A stretch of 64,000 bases of DNA, from NCBI GenBank assembly GCA_023898725.1, contig CP060236.1:748501-812500 (forward strand). Reading direction: 5' to 3'. Position numbers and translations under genes: made by a program. Positions 49,869 to 60,678 of the stretch are shown piece after piece. The notes beneath the pieces were generated by a model. It was not told the origin of the DNA. It was given only the letters and a program-made list of their open reading frames with translations, and made no database searches. Source of the DNA: Alphaproteobacteria bacterium. GTDB taxonomy: Bacteria; Pseudomonadota; Alphaproteobacteria; JAUHZC01. The stretch's first letter is position 1, and every line of letters starts with the position of its first letter.

Positions 49869-51336
49869 GGGAGAATCCTTTCTCGATATTGTGAATAAGA
49901 GTTGTGAGTTGTGCGGGCAACTCATGGGCCCATTTTGTGATATCTCCTGCTCCCAGATGGAGAATTGTGTCGCCTTCTTTGCTTTGGTCTGCCAAAACAT
50001 GTACGGCTTCCTTTTGTGTATATACAGCAATGGCCTTTCCTGGTGTGATGGCATTAATTGCTGCTGCCAAAGATGTGTGGTCAACATCATTCTGTTGTGT
50101 TTCTCCTGCAGCATAAACCGGCGTAACAAGAACGCTATCTGCAGCAGCAACCGCCGCGGCAAATTCAGAAAGCTGTCTAGATAAACGAGAGTATCGATGT
50201 GGTTGAAGAACAGCAATAACCCTGTTTTTGGCAGAACGTCGAGCCGCCTGAAGAACCGTGCGAATTTCCGTCGGGTGATGCGCATAATCATCAATAATTA
50301 CCCGTCCAGCAACCTCATCGACAATTGAGAAGCGTCTTTTAACACCAGCAAACTGGGTGTAGGCAGTCCGTGTGTGCTCCATCGATATCCCTAGTTCTAA
50401 AGCAACACAAATTCCAGCAAGGGCGTTTTGCACGTTGTGCTCACCAAGCAGGGGTAAATGAAAGCGTTCAAAGCGAACGTCATCATTTGTATCAGTGAAG
50501 TAGTTGCGGCTACGGATAAAAGTTTTGAGAACATGGGATTTGCATACAACATCAAACTGCACGTGATCACGCTGATAAGCAATGTTTTCTGCATAAATAT
50601 CGTTGGTGTCATTGAGGCCATAAAGAACACGTCTACGATCCTGGAAGAAGGGCGATAGTTCCTGAATGACCCCGTTATCTCCACACAAAATGCCCAAGCC
50701 ATAAAAGGGTATTTGTTTAAAAAATGTGATAAAAGCTGTTTTCACGGCATCAAAACTTCCGTAGTGATCAAGGTGATCATCATCAATGTTTGTAATGACT
50801 CCTAGTGTTGCCGGTAATCCTAGGAACGATCCATCAGATTCATCCGCCTCTACCACCATCCAGTCTCCAGTTCCAAGGCGCGCATTCGTGCCATAAGCAT
50901 TAATAATTCCCCCATTAATCACAGTGGGATCAAAGTTACCACTCTCGAGAACGCATCCAATAAGTGATGTGGTTGTTGTTTTTCCGTGTGTGCCCGAGAT
51001 AGCAATACAGGGTTTGAGGCGCATTAGTTCTGCAAGCATGTCTGAGCGATGAATGATCGGAATACCAAGTTCGCGGGCCTTGATAACCTCTTCATTTGTA
51101 CGTGAAACAGCCGTTGATATGACGACAACGGCGGCATGAGTAAGGTTGTCCGCACTATGTCCGCGATGCACCGTAATGCCAAGACCTTCGAGCCTTGCGG
51201 TGTTTGCACTGAGAGAGCGGTCGCTTCCAGCCACACGATAGCCAAGATTATGCAGAACCTCTGCAATTCCACTCATACCAATGCCACCAATGCCGACAAA
51301 GTGAATAAGTCCAATTTTTTGGGGAGATGTGTGCAT
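49861..51336 (-). CDS. murC: UDP-N-acetylmuramate--L-alanine ligase
   Basis: About 491 residues. N-terminal GIGGIGMSGIAEVLHNLGY, ATP loop ISGTHGKTTTTSLIG, EADESDGSFL, and the C-terminal DDYAHHPTEI. It adds L-Ala to UDP-MurNAc. Two ATGs stand side by side (51339 and 51336); the second has better spacing to GAGG, while the first overlaps the murG stop as TAATG. Confidence 0.97.
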   Translation of the reverse strand: MHTSPQKIGLIHFVGIGGIGMSGIAEVLHNLGYRVAGSDRSLSANTARLEGLGITVHRGHSADNLTHAAVVVISTAVSRTNEEVIKARELGIPIIHRSDMLAELMRLKPCIAISGTHGKTTTTSLIGCVLESGNFDPTVINGGIINAYGTNARLGTGDWMVVEADESDGSFLGLPATLGVITNIDDDHLDHYGSFDAVKTAFITFFKQIPFYGLGILCGDNGVIQELSPFFQDRRRVLYGLNDTNDIYAENIAYQRDHVQFDVVCKSHVLKTFIRSRNYFTDTNDDVRFERFHLPLLGEHNVQNALAGICVALELGISMEHTRTAYTQFAGVKRRFSIVDEVAGRVIIDDYAHHPTEIRTVLQAARRSAKNRVIAVLQPHRYSRLSRQLSEFAAAVAAADSVLVTPVYAAGETQQNDVDHTSLAAAINAITPGKAIAVYTQKEAVHVLADQSKEGDTILHLGAGDITKWAHELPAQLTTLIHNIEKGFSHD

Positions 51337-51338
51337 CA

Positions 51339-52412
51339 TTATCCTCGTTGATGTTTGCATAAAAAAGTGACAATTCTAGAAGCAGCGCCAGGATGACGGA
51401 TTTTGCGCAATTCTTTACTATACTGCAAAAGTATTTCTTTGCTATAGAATAATTTATTAAGATAGTCGGTAAGATTTTCTGGAATAAAAAGCATTTCAGG
51501 TATGACAATAGCTGCATTTTTATGCTCTAATAACTGAGCATTCTTCAGTTGGTGATTCTTTGCAGCACGCGCATAGGGTACAAAAATTGTTGGGCGAGTT
51601 GTTGCGATGACTTCACCAATGGTGGCGGCTCCGGCACGTGAGATCATGATATGGGTACGCATGTATGCCGTTGCCATATCATGAACAAAAGGTTCTACTG
51701 TTGCCTGTAGACCAAGCCCACGATAGACCTTTTGAAGGTGGAGAACATCGCTTGCAGGAGCCTGATGAATAAGGATAATATGATCACGGATTTCGGGTTT
51801 GATATCTCCAAAAGCTTTTGGGATAACTTGACTAAAAAGCGATGCGCCTTGACTACCACCAAGGACCGTGATGACAAAAGCTTCGTTTGTTGCAGGCAGA
51901 CGATAAGGGGTATTGCCAATTTCTTCAATATGTTGACGCACCGGAATGCCCATATGTTTGAAGCCGAGATCTTCAAGAGGATAAGCGCTCATGCGCAAAC
52001 GCGTAAAAGTCATGAGAATCTTATTTGCTGCTCCCACACAGGTATCGAGTTCAAAAATTGCCAGGGGAATCCTCAAAATTCGGGCAGCAAGTAGCGGCAT
52101 CACTGTTGGATACGCTCCAAAGCCCAAAACAATCGTTGGTCTTATGCGGCGCAGATACATCAAAGATTCATAAAAACTTTTCCCCAAGACACACAGGCGT
52201 CGCAGAATACCCAGGGGATTACGTGTGCGAATGTGGGTTGCGCTAGTAATCGTTTTTTTCCATTCATCGGGCCAATAGGAAGACCCCCGGATATCAGTGA
52301 TCACAGAAAATGGGATGTTGCGCTGTATGAGCTCCTCACCAACACTCACAGCAGACATCACATGTCCTCCTGTACCCCCACCAACAAGCACAATGTGTGG
52401 ACTAGCGGACAT
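51339..52412 (-). CDS. murG: Undecaprenyl-PP-MurNAc-pentapeptide N-acetylglucosaminyltransferase
   Basis: 357 residues. GT28 motifs: VLVGGGTGGHVMSAVSVG at the start, ITVLGGSQGASLFSQ-type loop in VITVLGGSQGASLF, and SRAGAATIGEVIATTRPTIFVPY. It adds GlcNAc to lipid I to give lipid II on the inner face of the membrane. ATG 52412 has GGAGG upstream; an in-frame TTG four codons earlier is less likely. It overlaps ftsW by 11 bases. Confidence 0.97.
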   Translation of the reverse strand: MSASPHIVLVGGGTGGHVMSAVSVGEELIQRNIPFSVITDIRGSSYWPDEWKKTITSATHIRTRNPLGILRRLCVLGKSFYESLMYLRRIRPTIVLGFGAYPTVMPLLAARILRIPLAIFELDTCVGAANKILMTFTRLRMSAYPLEDLGFKHMGIPVRQHIEEIGNTPYRLPATNEAFVITVLGGSQGASLFSQVIPKAFGDIKPEIRDHIILIHQAPASDVLHLQKVYRGLGLQATVEPFVHDMATAYMRTHIMISRAGAATIGEVIATTRPTIFVPYARAAKNHQLKNAQLLEHKNAAIVIPEMLFIPENLTDYLNKLFYSKEILLQYSKELRKIRHPGAASRIVTFLCKHQRG

Positions 52413-53532
52413 GACGCCCTCCAATAACCACTCGACGATTGAAGCTCAAGATAAACCCAAGGGCCATGCATGTGGCAATAATTGAGGATCCACCATAGCT
52501 GATAAGTGGAAGAGTCATTCCCTTAGTCGGAATGAGATGAACGGAAGAGGCAATGTTGATGGTTGTTTGGAGGCTAAACTGAATGACAAGCCCAATGGTT
52601 GCATACACATGAAAGTAGGAGCTTTCCTGGAGGGCGCGGCTTGATATCTGCCAGACAATAGATGTAAAAATAGCAATTACAACGATGCAAAAAACGAGTC
52701 CAAACTCTTCGCTTGCCACGGAAAAAATAAAATCAGCGTGGGCATCGGGGAGGTGCTTTTTGATGATGCCTTCTCCTGGCCCCATACCAAGCCATCCCCC
52801 ATTGGCAAAGGACTCAAGTGACTGATGGATTTGATATCCCTCTGCGTATTTATCAACATTTGTTGCAAAGAGAAAACGATCAATCCGCTGTGCCACATGG
52901 GGAAAGAAAAAGTATGCTCCTACGAGTGATGCGCCACCGAGTAAGAAAACATATAAAATCCACACAAGTGATAAACCAGCTAAAATAAATTGCCCTGTGA
53001 AAGTGGCCGCCATTAACACACTTGTCCCTACATCAGGTTGGCATAACAAAAGTATGAGGTTAAAAATAAGAACGCCCATAGCGATGCGTTGTCCGGGAAA
53101 CGTTCGATCATTTGCTTGTTCTGCAAATAACCATGCTGTGAGGATCACAAAGGCGGGTTTAAGAAACTCACTTGGTTGCAAAGAAAAACCCCAAAGATTA
53201 ATCCAACGCCGTGCTCCTTTAATGCTGACGCTAAAGAAGGTCAGAAGCATACCAACAACCATCAAGACAAATAACCCTGCTGCAAAAATACGAATTTGCT
53301 CAGGTTTTAGTAATGAAGCACCGACTAGTGCTGCCGATCCCAAGATCATATAAGCGAGGTGTCTCTTGGCAAAATAGAGACTTTCCACATCAATTTTTTT
53401 TGCAACGGAGGGGCTCGCTGTAACAACCAGAATGATACCGATGAACATTAACAAAAATATCTGGAATAATAGCCAGCGATCAATAGTCCACCACCACCTG
53501 GCAAGCAAGCTTGTGTCTGAGCGTGTAAACAT
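52402..53532 (-). CDS. ftsW: Lipid II polymerase FtsW (SEDS family)
   Basis: 376 residues, ten membrane segments. SEDS landmarks: RRWINLWGFSLQPSEFLKPAFVI, CQPDVGTSVLMAAT, GGWLGMGPGEGIIKKHLPDAHADFIFSVASEEFG and PLISYGGSSIIATCMALG. It polymerises lipid II with the FtsI transpeptidase at the septum. Confidence 0.97.
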   Translation of the reverse strand: MFTRSDTSLLARWWWTIDRWLLFQIFLLMFIGIILVVTASPSVAKKIDVESLYFAKRHLAYMILGSAALVGASLLKPEQIRIFAAGLFVLMVVGMLLTFFSVSIKGARRWINLWGFSLQPSEFLKPAFVILTAWLFAEQANDRTFPGQRIAMGVLIFNLILLLCQPDVGTSVLMAATFTGQFILAGLSLVWILYVFLLGGASLVGAYFFFPHVAQRIDRFLFATNVDKYAEGYQIHQSLESFANGGWLGMGPGEGIIKKHLPDAHADFIFSVASEEFGLVFCIVVIAIFTSIVWQISSRALQESSYFHVYATIGLVIQFSLQTTINIASSVHLIPTKGMTLPLISYGGSSIIATCMALGFILSFNRRVVIGGRHVR

Positions 53533-53534
53533 AC

Positions 53535-54923
53535 CTAACCAAATATCTCCTTTGCCAGTTTCATGAATACATTCCCTCGCTCTTCAAAATCACTAAATTG
53601 ATCGAAGCTGACACACGCAGGTGCAAGTAATAAGGTAAAGTGTTGTTCTTTGTGCATGTCTGCGTAGGCTTTGGCGTGTGCCAGGGCTTCTGCAAGAGAG
53701 GTGTGGCTCGTGCATGGCTTCATTGGGGAAATGGCCTTCTCAAGAGGGCGAGAGGCCTCACCATAGGCGTACCCATGAACCAGATTTTTGAGATGCTTTT
53801 TCTCAAAATCAATATCATCGTCCGTAAATCTTCCGCCCACAAGCCACAGAATATTGGAGAAAGCACTGAGACTTCGTTTGGCAGATGCCACGTTTGTTGC
53901 TTTGCTATCATTGATAATAGTGACATTTCCTTGCGTCAAAACAAGTTGCTGGCGATGCGGTAGCGCTTCAAATGTTTGTAACAAGTCATCGATCTTATCC
54001 CAATCGGGGCAGCCCTTGCCTAGTTTTGCAAAAACATGACAAATAATGCCTAGACTTGAGGCGATGTTTTGGTGATTGTGTGATCCTCGGAGTGCTTGGT
54101 ATCGATCCGTATTCCCAAATTCATGGGTTAAATCAGGCATTTTAATATAAATGCGTCGATCATCAATCCAGATACCCTCTTTCGTCGTCTCATTGCTGCT
54201 TGTTGTGATGATGTTCGCCTTGCTTTGCAGGGTGACAGCCAAGTGGCGCCCTACATTCCTTGTGTAGTGGTCTTCACCCCCGATTACCCGCAGTTGCTCA
54301 CCATGATTAAAAATATTCATTTTGGCATTAATGTAATTTTCCATGTTTCCATGTCGATCCAAATGATGTGCACTTAAGTTTAATAAAACAGCAATGGAAA
54401 AAGGGCTCTTTTTCATGAGCTCAAGTTGAAACGATGATACCTCAATTAAGCGAATCAGACCTTCTTCAGGGTAGGATCCAAACACAGGAACGCCAATATT
54501 CCCGATGGCAGTAGCAGGAAAACCAAGACCACTGAGAATATGCGCCGTAAGAGCTGTTGTTGTAGACTTTCCATTGGTTCCCGTAATACCGATGAGCAGA
54601 TCATTTTTATGAAGATCACAAAACAAAATAACATCATTGATGACGGGGATACCTTTAGACTGAGCCACTCTAACAGCGATATGTGGCTCTGGATAGCTGT
54701 AGCGTACACCCGGACTCAACAGAACAGCCGTGATTGTGGACCAGTCAACCGTTTCAGGAGAACAAATGGAATAGGATTCGTTGATTCCTTGGAGTTTACT
54801 TTTTGTATCATCCCACACGGTTACTGTGGCACCATTGGCTTGCAGAAATGCGGCGCTGGATAACCCTGATCGTGCCAGGCCAATAATATAAAAATGCTTA
54901 TCTTTGATGTATTCGTTGTACAT
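53535..54923 (-). CDS. murD: UDP-N-acetylmuramoylalanine--D-glutamate ligase
   Basis: 462 residues. N-terminal YIIGLARSGLSSAAFL, ATP loop GITGTNGKSTTTALTAHIL, NLSAHHLDRHGNMENY, and INDSKATNVASAKRSL. It adds D-Glu to UDP-MurNAc-L-Ala. Two bases separate it from ftsW and three from mraY. Confidence 0.97.
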   Translation of the reverse strand: MYNEYIKDKHFYIIGLARSGLSSAAFLQANGATVTVWDDTKSKLQGINESYSICSPETVDWSTITAVLLSPGVRYSYPEPHIAVRVAQSKGIPVINDVILFCDLHKNDLLIGITGTNGKSTTTALTAHILSGLGFPATAIGNIGVPVFGSYPEEGLIRLIEVSSFQLELMKKSPFSIAVLLNLSAHHLDRHGNMENYINAKMNIFNHGEQLRVIGGEDHYTRNVGRHLAVTLQSKANIITTSSNETTKEGIWIDDRRIYIKMPDLTHEFGNTDRYQALRGSHNHQNIASSLGIICHVFAKLGKGCPDWDKIDDLLQTFEALPHRQQLVLTQGNVTIINDSKATNVASAKRSLSAFSNILWLVGGRFTDDDIDFEKKHLKNLVHGYAYGEASRPLEKAISPMKPCTSHTSLAEALAHAKAYADMHKEQHFTLLLAPACVSFDQFSDFEERGNVFMKLAKEIFG

Positions 54924-54926
54924 AGC

Positions 54927-56018
54927 CTACCTTAATTTGAGTGTTGCAAGACCAATAAGGCCAAGTATGAATGAAATAATCCAGAAGCGAATAACAATCG
55001 TCGCCTCTTTCCAACCTTTTTTTTCAAAGTGGTGGTGGATAGGAGTCATCAGAAAAATGCGTTTACCTCCAGTTATCTTAAAGTATCCCACTTGCAGCAT
55101 TACGGATAAGGCCTCGAGAACAAATACACCCCCAACGATTGCAAGAACAATTTCATTTTTGCTAATAACGGCCAAAGTTCCTAATGCTCCTCCAAGTGCA
55201 AGTGATCCCGTATCACCCATGAAAACCATAGCAGGTGGTGCATTAAACCATAGAAATCCAAGGCATGATCCGATAAGCGCTCCTGTAAACACCGCCAATT
55301 CCCCGGATCCAGGAATATGAGGAACCTGCAGGTAGGTTGCAAAAATACTATTGCCACCAACATAAGTGATCGCACCGAAACAAAATGCGGCAATCATTAC
55401 AGGAACAGTAGCAAGGCCATCCAAACCATCAGTCAAGTTTACAGCATTGGATGCTCCCACAATAACAAGCAAACCAAAGGGAATAAAAAATACTCCCAAA
55501 TCAAGCACAAAAGATTTCACGAAGGGAAATGCAAGAGTTGTGCACATCGTTTCAGGAAGTTCTCCTTGAATCCATAAAAGAGCAAGAATCCCGATAACAA
55601 TTTGTAATGCCATCTTTAGATTTCCGGCAAGACCTTTGCTGTTGCCATGCTTTACCTTAAGATAGTCATCAATGATGCCAATGCCTCCGTACGCACAAGT
55701 TACAAATAGCACAATCCATATGTAGGGATTTCTCAGATCACTCCATAGGATTGTTCCAAGAACAAGAGCGCCTAAAATGAGCATCCCTCCCATCGTAGGT
55801 GTTCCCTTCTTGGTAAGCGCATGCATTTCGGGACCCTCCTTCCGGATAGGTTGACCCAAGGCTTGATGTTTTGCTAGATAGCGAATGAAGTATGCACCAA
55901 AGCTCAGGCAAAAAGCAAGAGATGTGAAAATTGCCCCCCCGGTGCGAAAGGTAATGTAACGAAAAACATTCAGAAAATGATAATCCAAAATATACTTTTC
56001 TGCGATATCAAGTAACAT
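54927..56018 (-). CDS. mraY: Phospho-N-acetylmuramoyl-pentapeptide transferase
   Basis: 363 residues, ten membrane segments. MraY signatures: [55 protein letters not shown] and [12 protein letters not shown]. It makes lipid I from UDP-MurNAc-pentapeptide and undecaprenyl phosphate. Confidence 0.98.
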   Translation of the reverse strand: MLLDIAEKYILDYHFLNVFRYITFRTGGAIFTSLAFCLSFGAYFIRYLAKHQALGQPIRKEGPEMHALTKKGTPTMGGMLILGALVLGTILWSDLRNPYIWIVLFVTCAYGGIGIIDDYLKVKHGNSKGLAGNLKMALQIVIGILALLWIQGELPETMCTTLAFPFVKSFVLDLGVFFIPFGLLVIVGASNAVNLTDGLDGLATVPVMIAAFCFGAITYVGGNSIFATYLQVPHIPGSGELAVFTGALIGSCLGFLWFNAPPAMVFMGDTGSLALGGALGTLAVISKNEIVLAIVGGVFVLEALSVMLQVGYFKITGGKRIFLMTPIHHHFEKKGWKEATIVIRFWIISFILGLIGLATLKLR

Positions 56019-56024
56019 GAGTTC

Positions 56025-57479
56025 TTATTCCTCTACAAGCGTACCAAGGTGCATGACGGCGGCAACAACTTGTCCCATACGACCCTCTTGTGTGAATGTA
56101 GGGCCTCGAGATCCCTTGATCATCAAAACATCCCCAGCCCTTACTGTTTGTGCAATGCGTGTGCCAAGTGCGGAGGGATCGCTGTCATCATCGTGAAAAC
56201 CTCTGCGCGATTGACTCACATGCTCGTGCACGGTGCGTGCATGTGTCCCACTGGTATGCACTATATCAATAGCCGCACTATTAAGGTGATGGGCGATTAA
56301 CTCATGAAAGTAGATACTTTTATTTCCCAGTTCGTACATGTCTCCAATAACAGCAATCTTCCGGCCATGAGGACCTGAGCAAGACATATAAGCAAGTGTT
56401 TCAATAGCGGCAATCATTGATTCAGGTCCTCCGTTGTATGCTTCATCAATGATGCGAATTTTCCCACCTTTGTTCAGGGAAATCAGGACATGTTTGCCCC
56501 GCCCAAAAAGTCCGCGAAAATTTCCAAGTGCCGCTAATGCACGAGGCATATCAAGGCCGAGGTAGTCAACGAGGGTGACAAGAGCAAGGCTGTTGTATGC
56601 CCAATGGTTGCCGGGAATTCCTAGTGTATAGGAGTACTCAGACTCTCCCGATTTTCCAAGGCTAACGGTGATAGCTTGGGTGTCGCCATGAGGGGTGCAG
56701 GTGCGTAGGCGTGTATGCGCATTATCCACCTTGCCAAATGATCGTATACACACATCAGGAACACTAGATGCCTTGTCGGAAAGAATAGAAGATGTGGTTT
56801 GATCAGAGGGAAATATTGCACAGCCCCCCTCAACAAGACCTGCAAATATATCGGCTTTCTCTATGGCAATGGCATCAATTGTCCCAAACAGCTCAAGATG
56901 AGCCTGTCCAATTGTTGTAATAATAGCAACATCAGGAGAAACCATGCACGCTAAGGGTTTAATTTCATGGGGGGTGTTCATGCCGATCTCAACAATAGCG
57001 TAGGCACAAGAGTCCGGAATATTGGCCAATGTGAGCGGTACACCAGGAAAAGAATTATAACTTTTGTAATTCGCATAAGCGTCACCAAAATGACTCAGCA
57101 CATGAAGAAGCCATTCCTTTGTCGATGTTTTGCCAAAACTTCCCGTTATGGCGATAATTTTAGCATGTGACTGCTGACGCTTGTATGTTCCCATTGCCAC
57201 AAGAGCAGCATCAGTATCGGGAACAGCAAGAATGGTTACTCCTTCAAGAGGAAGATTCTCACACGCGTTTTTATTTGACAGGATGATACAAGAGGCTCCC
57301 TTGTTCAGGGCTCCTGAAATATAATCATGACCATCAGACTTCGTACCACGCATACAAATAAAAATATCACCATTTGTCACCTCACGTGAATCGAGAACAA
57401 CCTTCGAAAACAGGGTGTGCGATCCCTCAGCGATAACCTCAGGTGTGAGTGCACAACGAATGTTATTTAACGTCCACAT
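56025..57479 (-). CDS. murF: UDP-N-acetylmuramoyl-tripeptide--D-alanyl-D-alanine ligase
   Basis: 484 residues. VVLDSREVTNGDIFICMRG, ATP loop ITGSFGKTSTKEWL (F replaces the more usual N or S), EIGMNTPHEIKPL, and IIDEAYNGGPESMIAAI. It adds D-Ala-D-Ala made by Ddl to the tripeptide. It lies five bases from murE. Confidence 0.97.
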   Translation of the reverse strand: MWTLNNIRCALTPEVIAEGSHTLFSKVVLDSREVTNGDIFICMRGTKSDGHDYISGALNKGASCIILSNKNACENLPLEGVTILAVPDTDAALVAMGTYKRQQSHAKIIAITGSFGKTSTKEWLLHVLSHFGDAYANYKSYNSFPGVPLTLANIPDSCAYAIVEIGMNTPHEIKPLACMVSPDVAIITTIGQAHLELFGTIDAIAIEKADIFAGLVEGGCAIFPSDQTTSSILSDKASSVPDVCIRSFGKVDNAHTRLRTCTPHGDTQAITVSLGKSGESEYSYTLGIPGNHWAYNSLALVTLVDYLGLDMPRALAALGNFRGLFGRGKHVLISLNKGGKIRIIDEAYNGGPESMIAAIETLAYMSCSGPHGRKIAVIGDMYELGNKSIYFHELIAHHLNSAAIDIVHTSGTHARTVHEHVSQSRRGFHDDDSDPSALGTRIAQTVRAGDVLMIKGSRGPTFTQEGRMGQVVAAVMHLGTLVEE

Positions 57480-57484
57480 GGGTT

Positions 57485-58972
57485 TTAAAGGTCTCCTAAA
57501 ATTTCACGCACAACACTGCGATCATCAAAGTCAAAGGTAAGTTCGTTATAGATTTGGTAGGTTTCGTGTCCCTTTCCCGTTATCAGAAGAATATCATCCT
57601 TCTGAAGATTCTGTATAGCTGTTTTGATGGCCAGGTAACGATCCCCAATAGTTTGTGCATGAGGGGCGGCGGCTTGGATTTCTGTACGAATTGCTTCGGG
57701 TGATTCAAAGCGTGGGTTATCGTCAGTGATTATGACAACATCAGCCATACTTTCAGCAATATGACCCATGAGAGAGCGCTTGCTGCTATCACGGTTTCCG
57801 CCACATCCAAACACGAGATGGAGTTTCCCCCCACACCCCTTCTTCAAGGCAGCGATTGCATGACTGAGAGCATCAGGGGTGTGCGCATAATCGACGTATA
57901 CCCGGCCTCCCGTTGGGGTTTGTCCTGTATACTCAAGGCGTCCTGGAATTTGCTGTAATTGCTCGAGACCACTGAGTGTGTCCTCAAGGGCCATCCCAGC
58001 GCTGTATGCAAGGGCACATGCTGTAAGCGCATTGTATATCTGGAACTCCCCAATCAGAGGCAGTGTAAGGTGATAGGTCACACCAAAACATTGCACAGTG
58101 ATGTCTTGTCTGTCTTGTTTTGGTGTAATGTCTAACACGGTAAAGTCACAGACAAATGGGTGGTCTGTATTTCCAATCGTAATAATCGCGGCTATTTTTT
58201 GTTGGATGCAAAGATCAACCAAGCGTTGGCCATAGGGATCATTCATATTGATCACAGCGGTCCCTTGATGCGTGAGAACTTTAGTAAACAAAAGTGACTT
58301 TGCAGCGAAATAGGCATCAAATGTTTTGTGATAGTCAAGATGGTCCTGGGATAAATTTGTGAATGCTGCGGCACGAACATTGATATTGTCTAAACGTTTT
58401 TGACTTAGGCCATGGCTAGAGGCCTCTAGTGCAACGTGCTCCGCTCCGATATTTTTAAGCTCCTGCAAAAGTTCATGAGTAAAAATAATATCGGGTGTTG
58501 TGTTACCCACGTCTCGGTAGGTTTTTTCCGTGTTGATATGCACCCCAAGTGTTCCCACAGATGCTCCCAAAATACCTGTATGTCCCCATAGCTGGTTTAC
58601 AAAATTCACCACTGAGCTTTTGCCATTTGTTCCAGTAACAGCAACGATATGATCAGGCTTAGCGGCATAAAATTTGGCAGCAGCATAAGAAAGAATCGCA
58701 CGAGCGTCATCCACGACAATAATCGTCGGTGATGTATCAACTGGAATTACACGAGGAGGGACAATCACAACACATGCCTTGTTGCGAATTGCCTGGCGTA
58801 TGTAGGGGAGGGTGTCTTTGCCAGACTCCGAGGGTAGAGCAAAGTACATATCACCAGGACGAACATTTTGCGCCTGCACACTCAGTCTTGTAAGGAAAGG
58901 ATTTTGGGTGATCACTGGATGATTGGAAAGCTGATCGAGAAGATAGCTGGGTAAAAGATCGCGCAGAAACAT
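57485..58972 (-). CDS. murE: UDP-N-acetylmuramoyl-tripeptide synthetase (meso-diaminopimelate-adding)
   Basis: 495 residues. VTGTNGKSSVVNFVNQL, EASSHGLSQKRLDNI, NLSQDHLDYH, and the amino-acid specificity loop DDNPRFESPE; the DNPR motif indicates meso-diaminopimelate as substrate. HTPDALSHAI and GKGHETYQ close the family pattern. Its ATG overlaps the ftsI stop by one base (TGATG). Confidence 0.97.
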   Translation of the reverse strand: MFLRDLLPSYLLDQLSNHPVITQNPFLTRLSVQAQNVRPGDMYFALPSESGKDTLPYIRQAIRNKACVVIVPPRVIPVDTSPTIIVVDDARAILSYAAAKFYAAKPDHIVAVTGTNGKSSVVNFVNQLWGHTGILGASVGTLGVHINTEKTYRDVGNTTPDIIFTHELLQELKNIGAEHVALEASSHGLSQKRLDNINVRAAAFTNLSQDHLDYHKTFDAYFAAKSLLFTKVLTHQGTAVINMNDPYGQRLVDLCIQQKIAAIITIGNTDHPFVCDFTVLDITPKQDRQDITVQCFGVTYHLTLPLIGEFQIYNALTACALAYSAGMALEDTLSGLEQLQQIPGRLEYTGQTPTGGRVYVDYAHTPDALSHAIAALKKGCGGKLHLVFGCGGNRDSSKRSLMGHIAESMADVVIITDDNPRFESPEAIRTEIQAAAPHAQTIGDRYLAIKTAIQNLQKDDILLITGKGHETYQIYNELTFDFDDRSVVREILGDL

Positions 58973-60678
58973 CAGTGATTCCCCACAGGAATATATTTTA
59001 CTTGTCGCATAAGCGCTTCTGTATGGCGAGAAGATGTTTCCTGACGGTTAGGTGTAATCCCTGCAAGCGGGGCAATTTTAGCAATAATGCGTGCTGCAAT
59101 GGGAGCTGTGTTCCAACCAGCATTGTTGAATCCAAATGTTTTTGCAAGACGCTGGGGGTTATCCAGCATGACAACTACGACATAACGTATGTCGTTAATT
59201 GATGAACCTACAGCGCCAACAAAGGCCGCATCCACATTATTTTTTTGATAGTTTCGGCCGACGCGCTTATTGGCTGTTCCTGTTTTTCCGATCACAACAT
59301 AGGAGTCAACATTGGCCTTTCTACACGTGCCTTCTGTCACAGCAAGGCGCATCAATGCACGCATTTGTGCTGACACACGCTTTGAAATAACAGGCTGCCC
59401 TAAGTGTGGTTGAGAAGCTATGATGAAGGAGGGTGTGACTTCCTTACCGTTATTAACAATTGTTGCAACTCCTTTTGCAAGATGCAGGGGTGTTACTGAA
59501 ATACCATACCCATAAGCAATAGTAGAAAGACTTGTCTCTGACCAATGGAGGGGTACGAGAGGGTTTCCTTTTTCTGGAAGCTCATACGATAGAGCCTTTA
59601 GGAAACCCAGTTTTTCAAAAAAATCTTTTTGTTTGGCAATGCCCGCATCGATTGCCATTAAGCTTGAGCCAACATTTGAGGATTTTAAAAACACCTGAGG
59701 TACAGTCATCCACTCGCTCTTTCCATGAAAATCGGTGATTCGAAAGCGTCCTATTTTTAAACCAGCTCCTGTTTTGTAACGACTTGAAAGTGTTGCTGCT
59801 CCTGTTTCTAGGCTCATCGCAGTGTTGAAAATCTTAAGGGTTGATCCCATTTCGTAGACGCCCGAGGTATTGCGGTTAAACATATTGACCGGCGTGCGCT
59901 CTTTTGAACTATGGGGGTTATAATCAGGGAGCGATATCATGGCTTTAATGAGACCTGTTTTGGCATCCATAATGATTACGTTTCCGGCGTTAGCACCAAA
60001 TTCAGCAATACCTTTTGTCAGCTCTTCGTAGGCCGCTTGCTGAAAGCGAATATCAAGGCCTAATCTCACCGCACTGACATTGTGAAAGTGACTGCCATTA
60101 AGCGTATGTTCAATGCCTGATATTCCCCTATTATCAAGGTTTGTTAACCCAAGAACGTGCGAAAACAAACGACCATGGGGATAGAAGCGCTGTGTATCAT
60201 TCACTAACTCAAGCTTGGGATTGCCGAGTTTTAAAATAGCCGCATGTTGGCGCGGGGTAATATTTCGAGCAAGCCATACAAATCCAGGTCCTCGGGCAAG
60301 TGCTGCCCTTAGGCGCACAAGGGATTTTTTGGGAAAAATATTTTGTAATTTTTGTGCAAGCTCGTCGGCCTCGTCAGGAGCGATAGCACGACCTGCCAAA
60401 GACACTGTTGAGACAGTTGTGGCAAGCAGCTCTCCATTCGCGTCATAAATGTCGGGTCTTTTTTTTGCAACCGCGCCGTAGGGAAGAGCAGACGACGATC
60501 CCCCTGCATCAGACCCACCTAGGCCAAACATACCCACCCTTATCATGAGACATATCATGATAAAGGTTAGTGCAGCTAAAATAACAATTACACGGTTGTG
60601 GAGGTCATTAATACCTCGTTGGGAAAATGAGGGTGTAACAGGTTGAGGTGTATATCCAAAAACATGTGTGCGCTTCAT
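58972..60678 (-). CDS. ftsI: Septal transpeptidase FtsI (PBP3)
   Basis: 568 residues. One membrane segment (about 32-50), then a pedestal domain (RPDIYDANGELLATTVSTVSL) and the transpeptidase domain with S-T-L-K at YEMGSTLKIF, S-S-N at LKSSNVGSS and K-T-G at IGKTGTANK. The active serine motif uses STLK where many enzymes have STVKP. It crosslinks septal peptidoglycan with FtsW. Joined to ftsL by an ATGA overlap. Confidence 0.96.
   Translation of the reverse strand: MKRTHVFGYTPQPVTPSFSQRGINDLHNRVIVILAALTFIMICLMIRVGMFGLGGSDAGGSSSALPYGAVAKKRPDIYDANGELLATTVSTVSLAGRAIAPDEADELAQKLQNIFPKKSLVRLRAALARGPGFVWLARNITPRQHAAILKLGNPKLELVNDTQRFYPHGRLFSHVLGLTNLDNRGISGIEHTLNGSHFHNVSAVRLGLDIRFQQAAYEELTKGIAEFGANAGNVIIMDAKTGLIKAMISLPDYNPHSSKERTPVNMFNRNTSGVYEMGSTLKIFNTAMSLETGAATLSSRYKTGAGLKIGRFRITDFHGKSEWMTVPQVFLKSSNVGSSLMAIDAGIAKQKDFFEKLGFLKALSYELPEKGNPLVPLHWSETSLSTIAYGYGISVTPLHLAKGVATIVNNGKEVTPSFIIASQPHLGQPVISKRVSAQMRALMRLAVTEGTCRKANVDSYVVIGKTGTANKRVGRNYQKNNVDAAFVGAVGSSINDIRYVVVVMLDNPQRLAKTFGFNNAGWNTAPIAARIIAKIAPLAGITPNRQETSSRHTEALMRQVKYIPVGNH

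Noticed and set aside
49869..50294. N-terminal extension of murB
   Set aside because: It lies inside murC in another frame; ATG 49868 has a good ribosome site and the family start.
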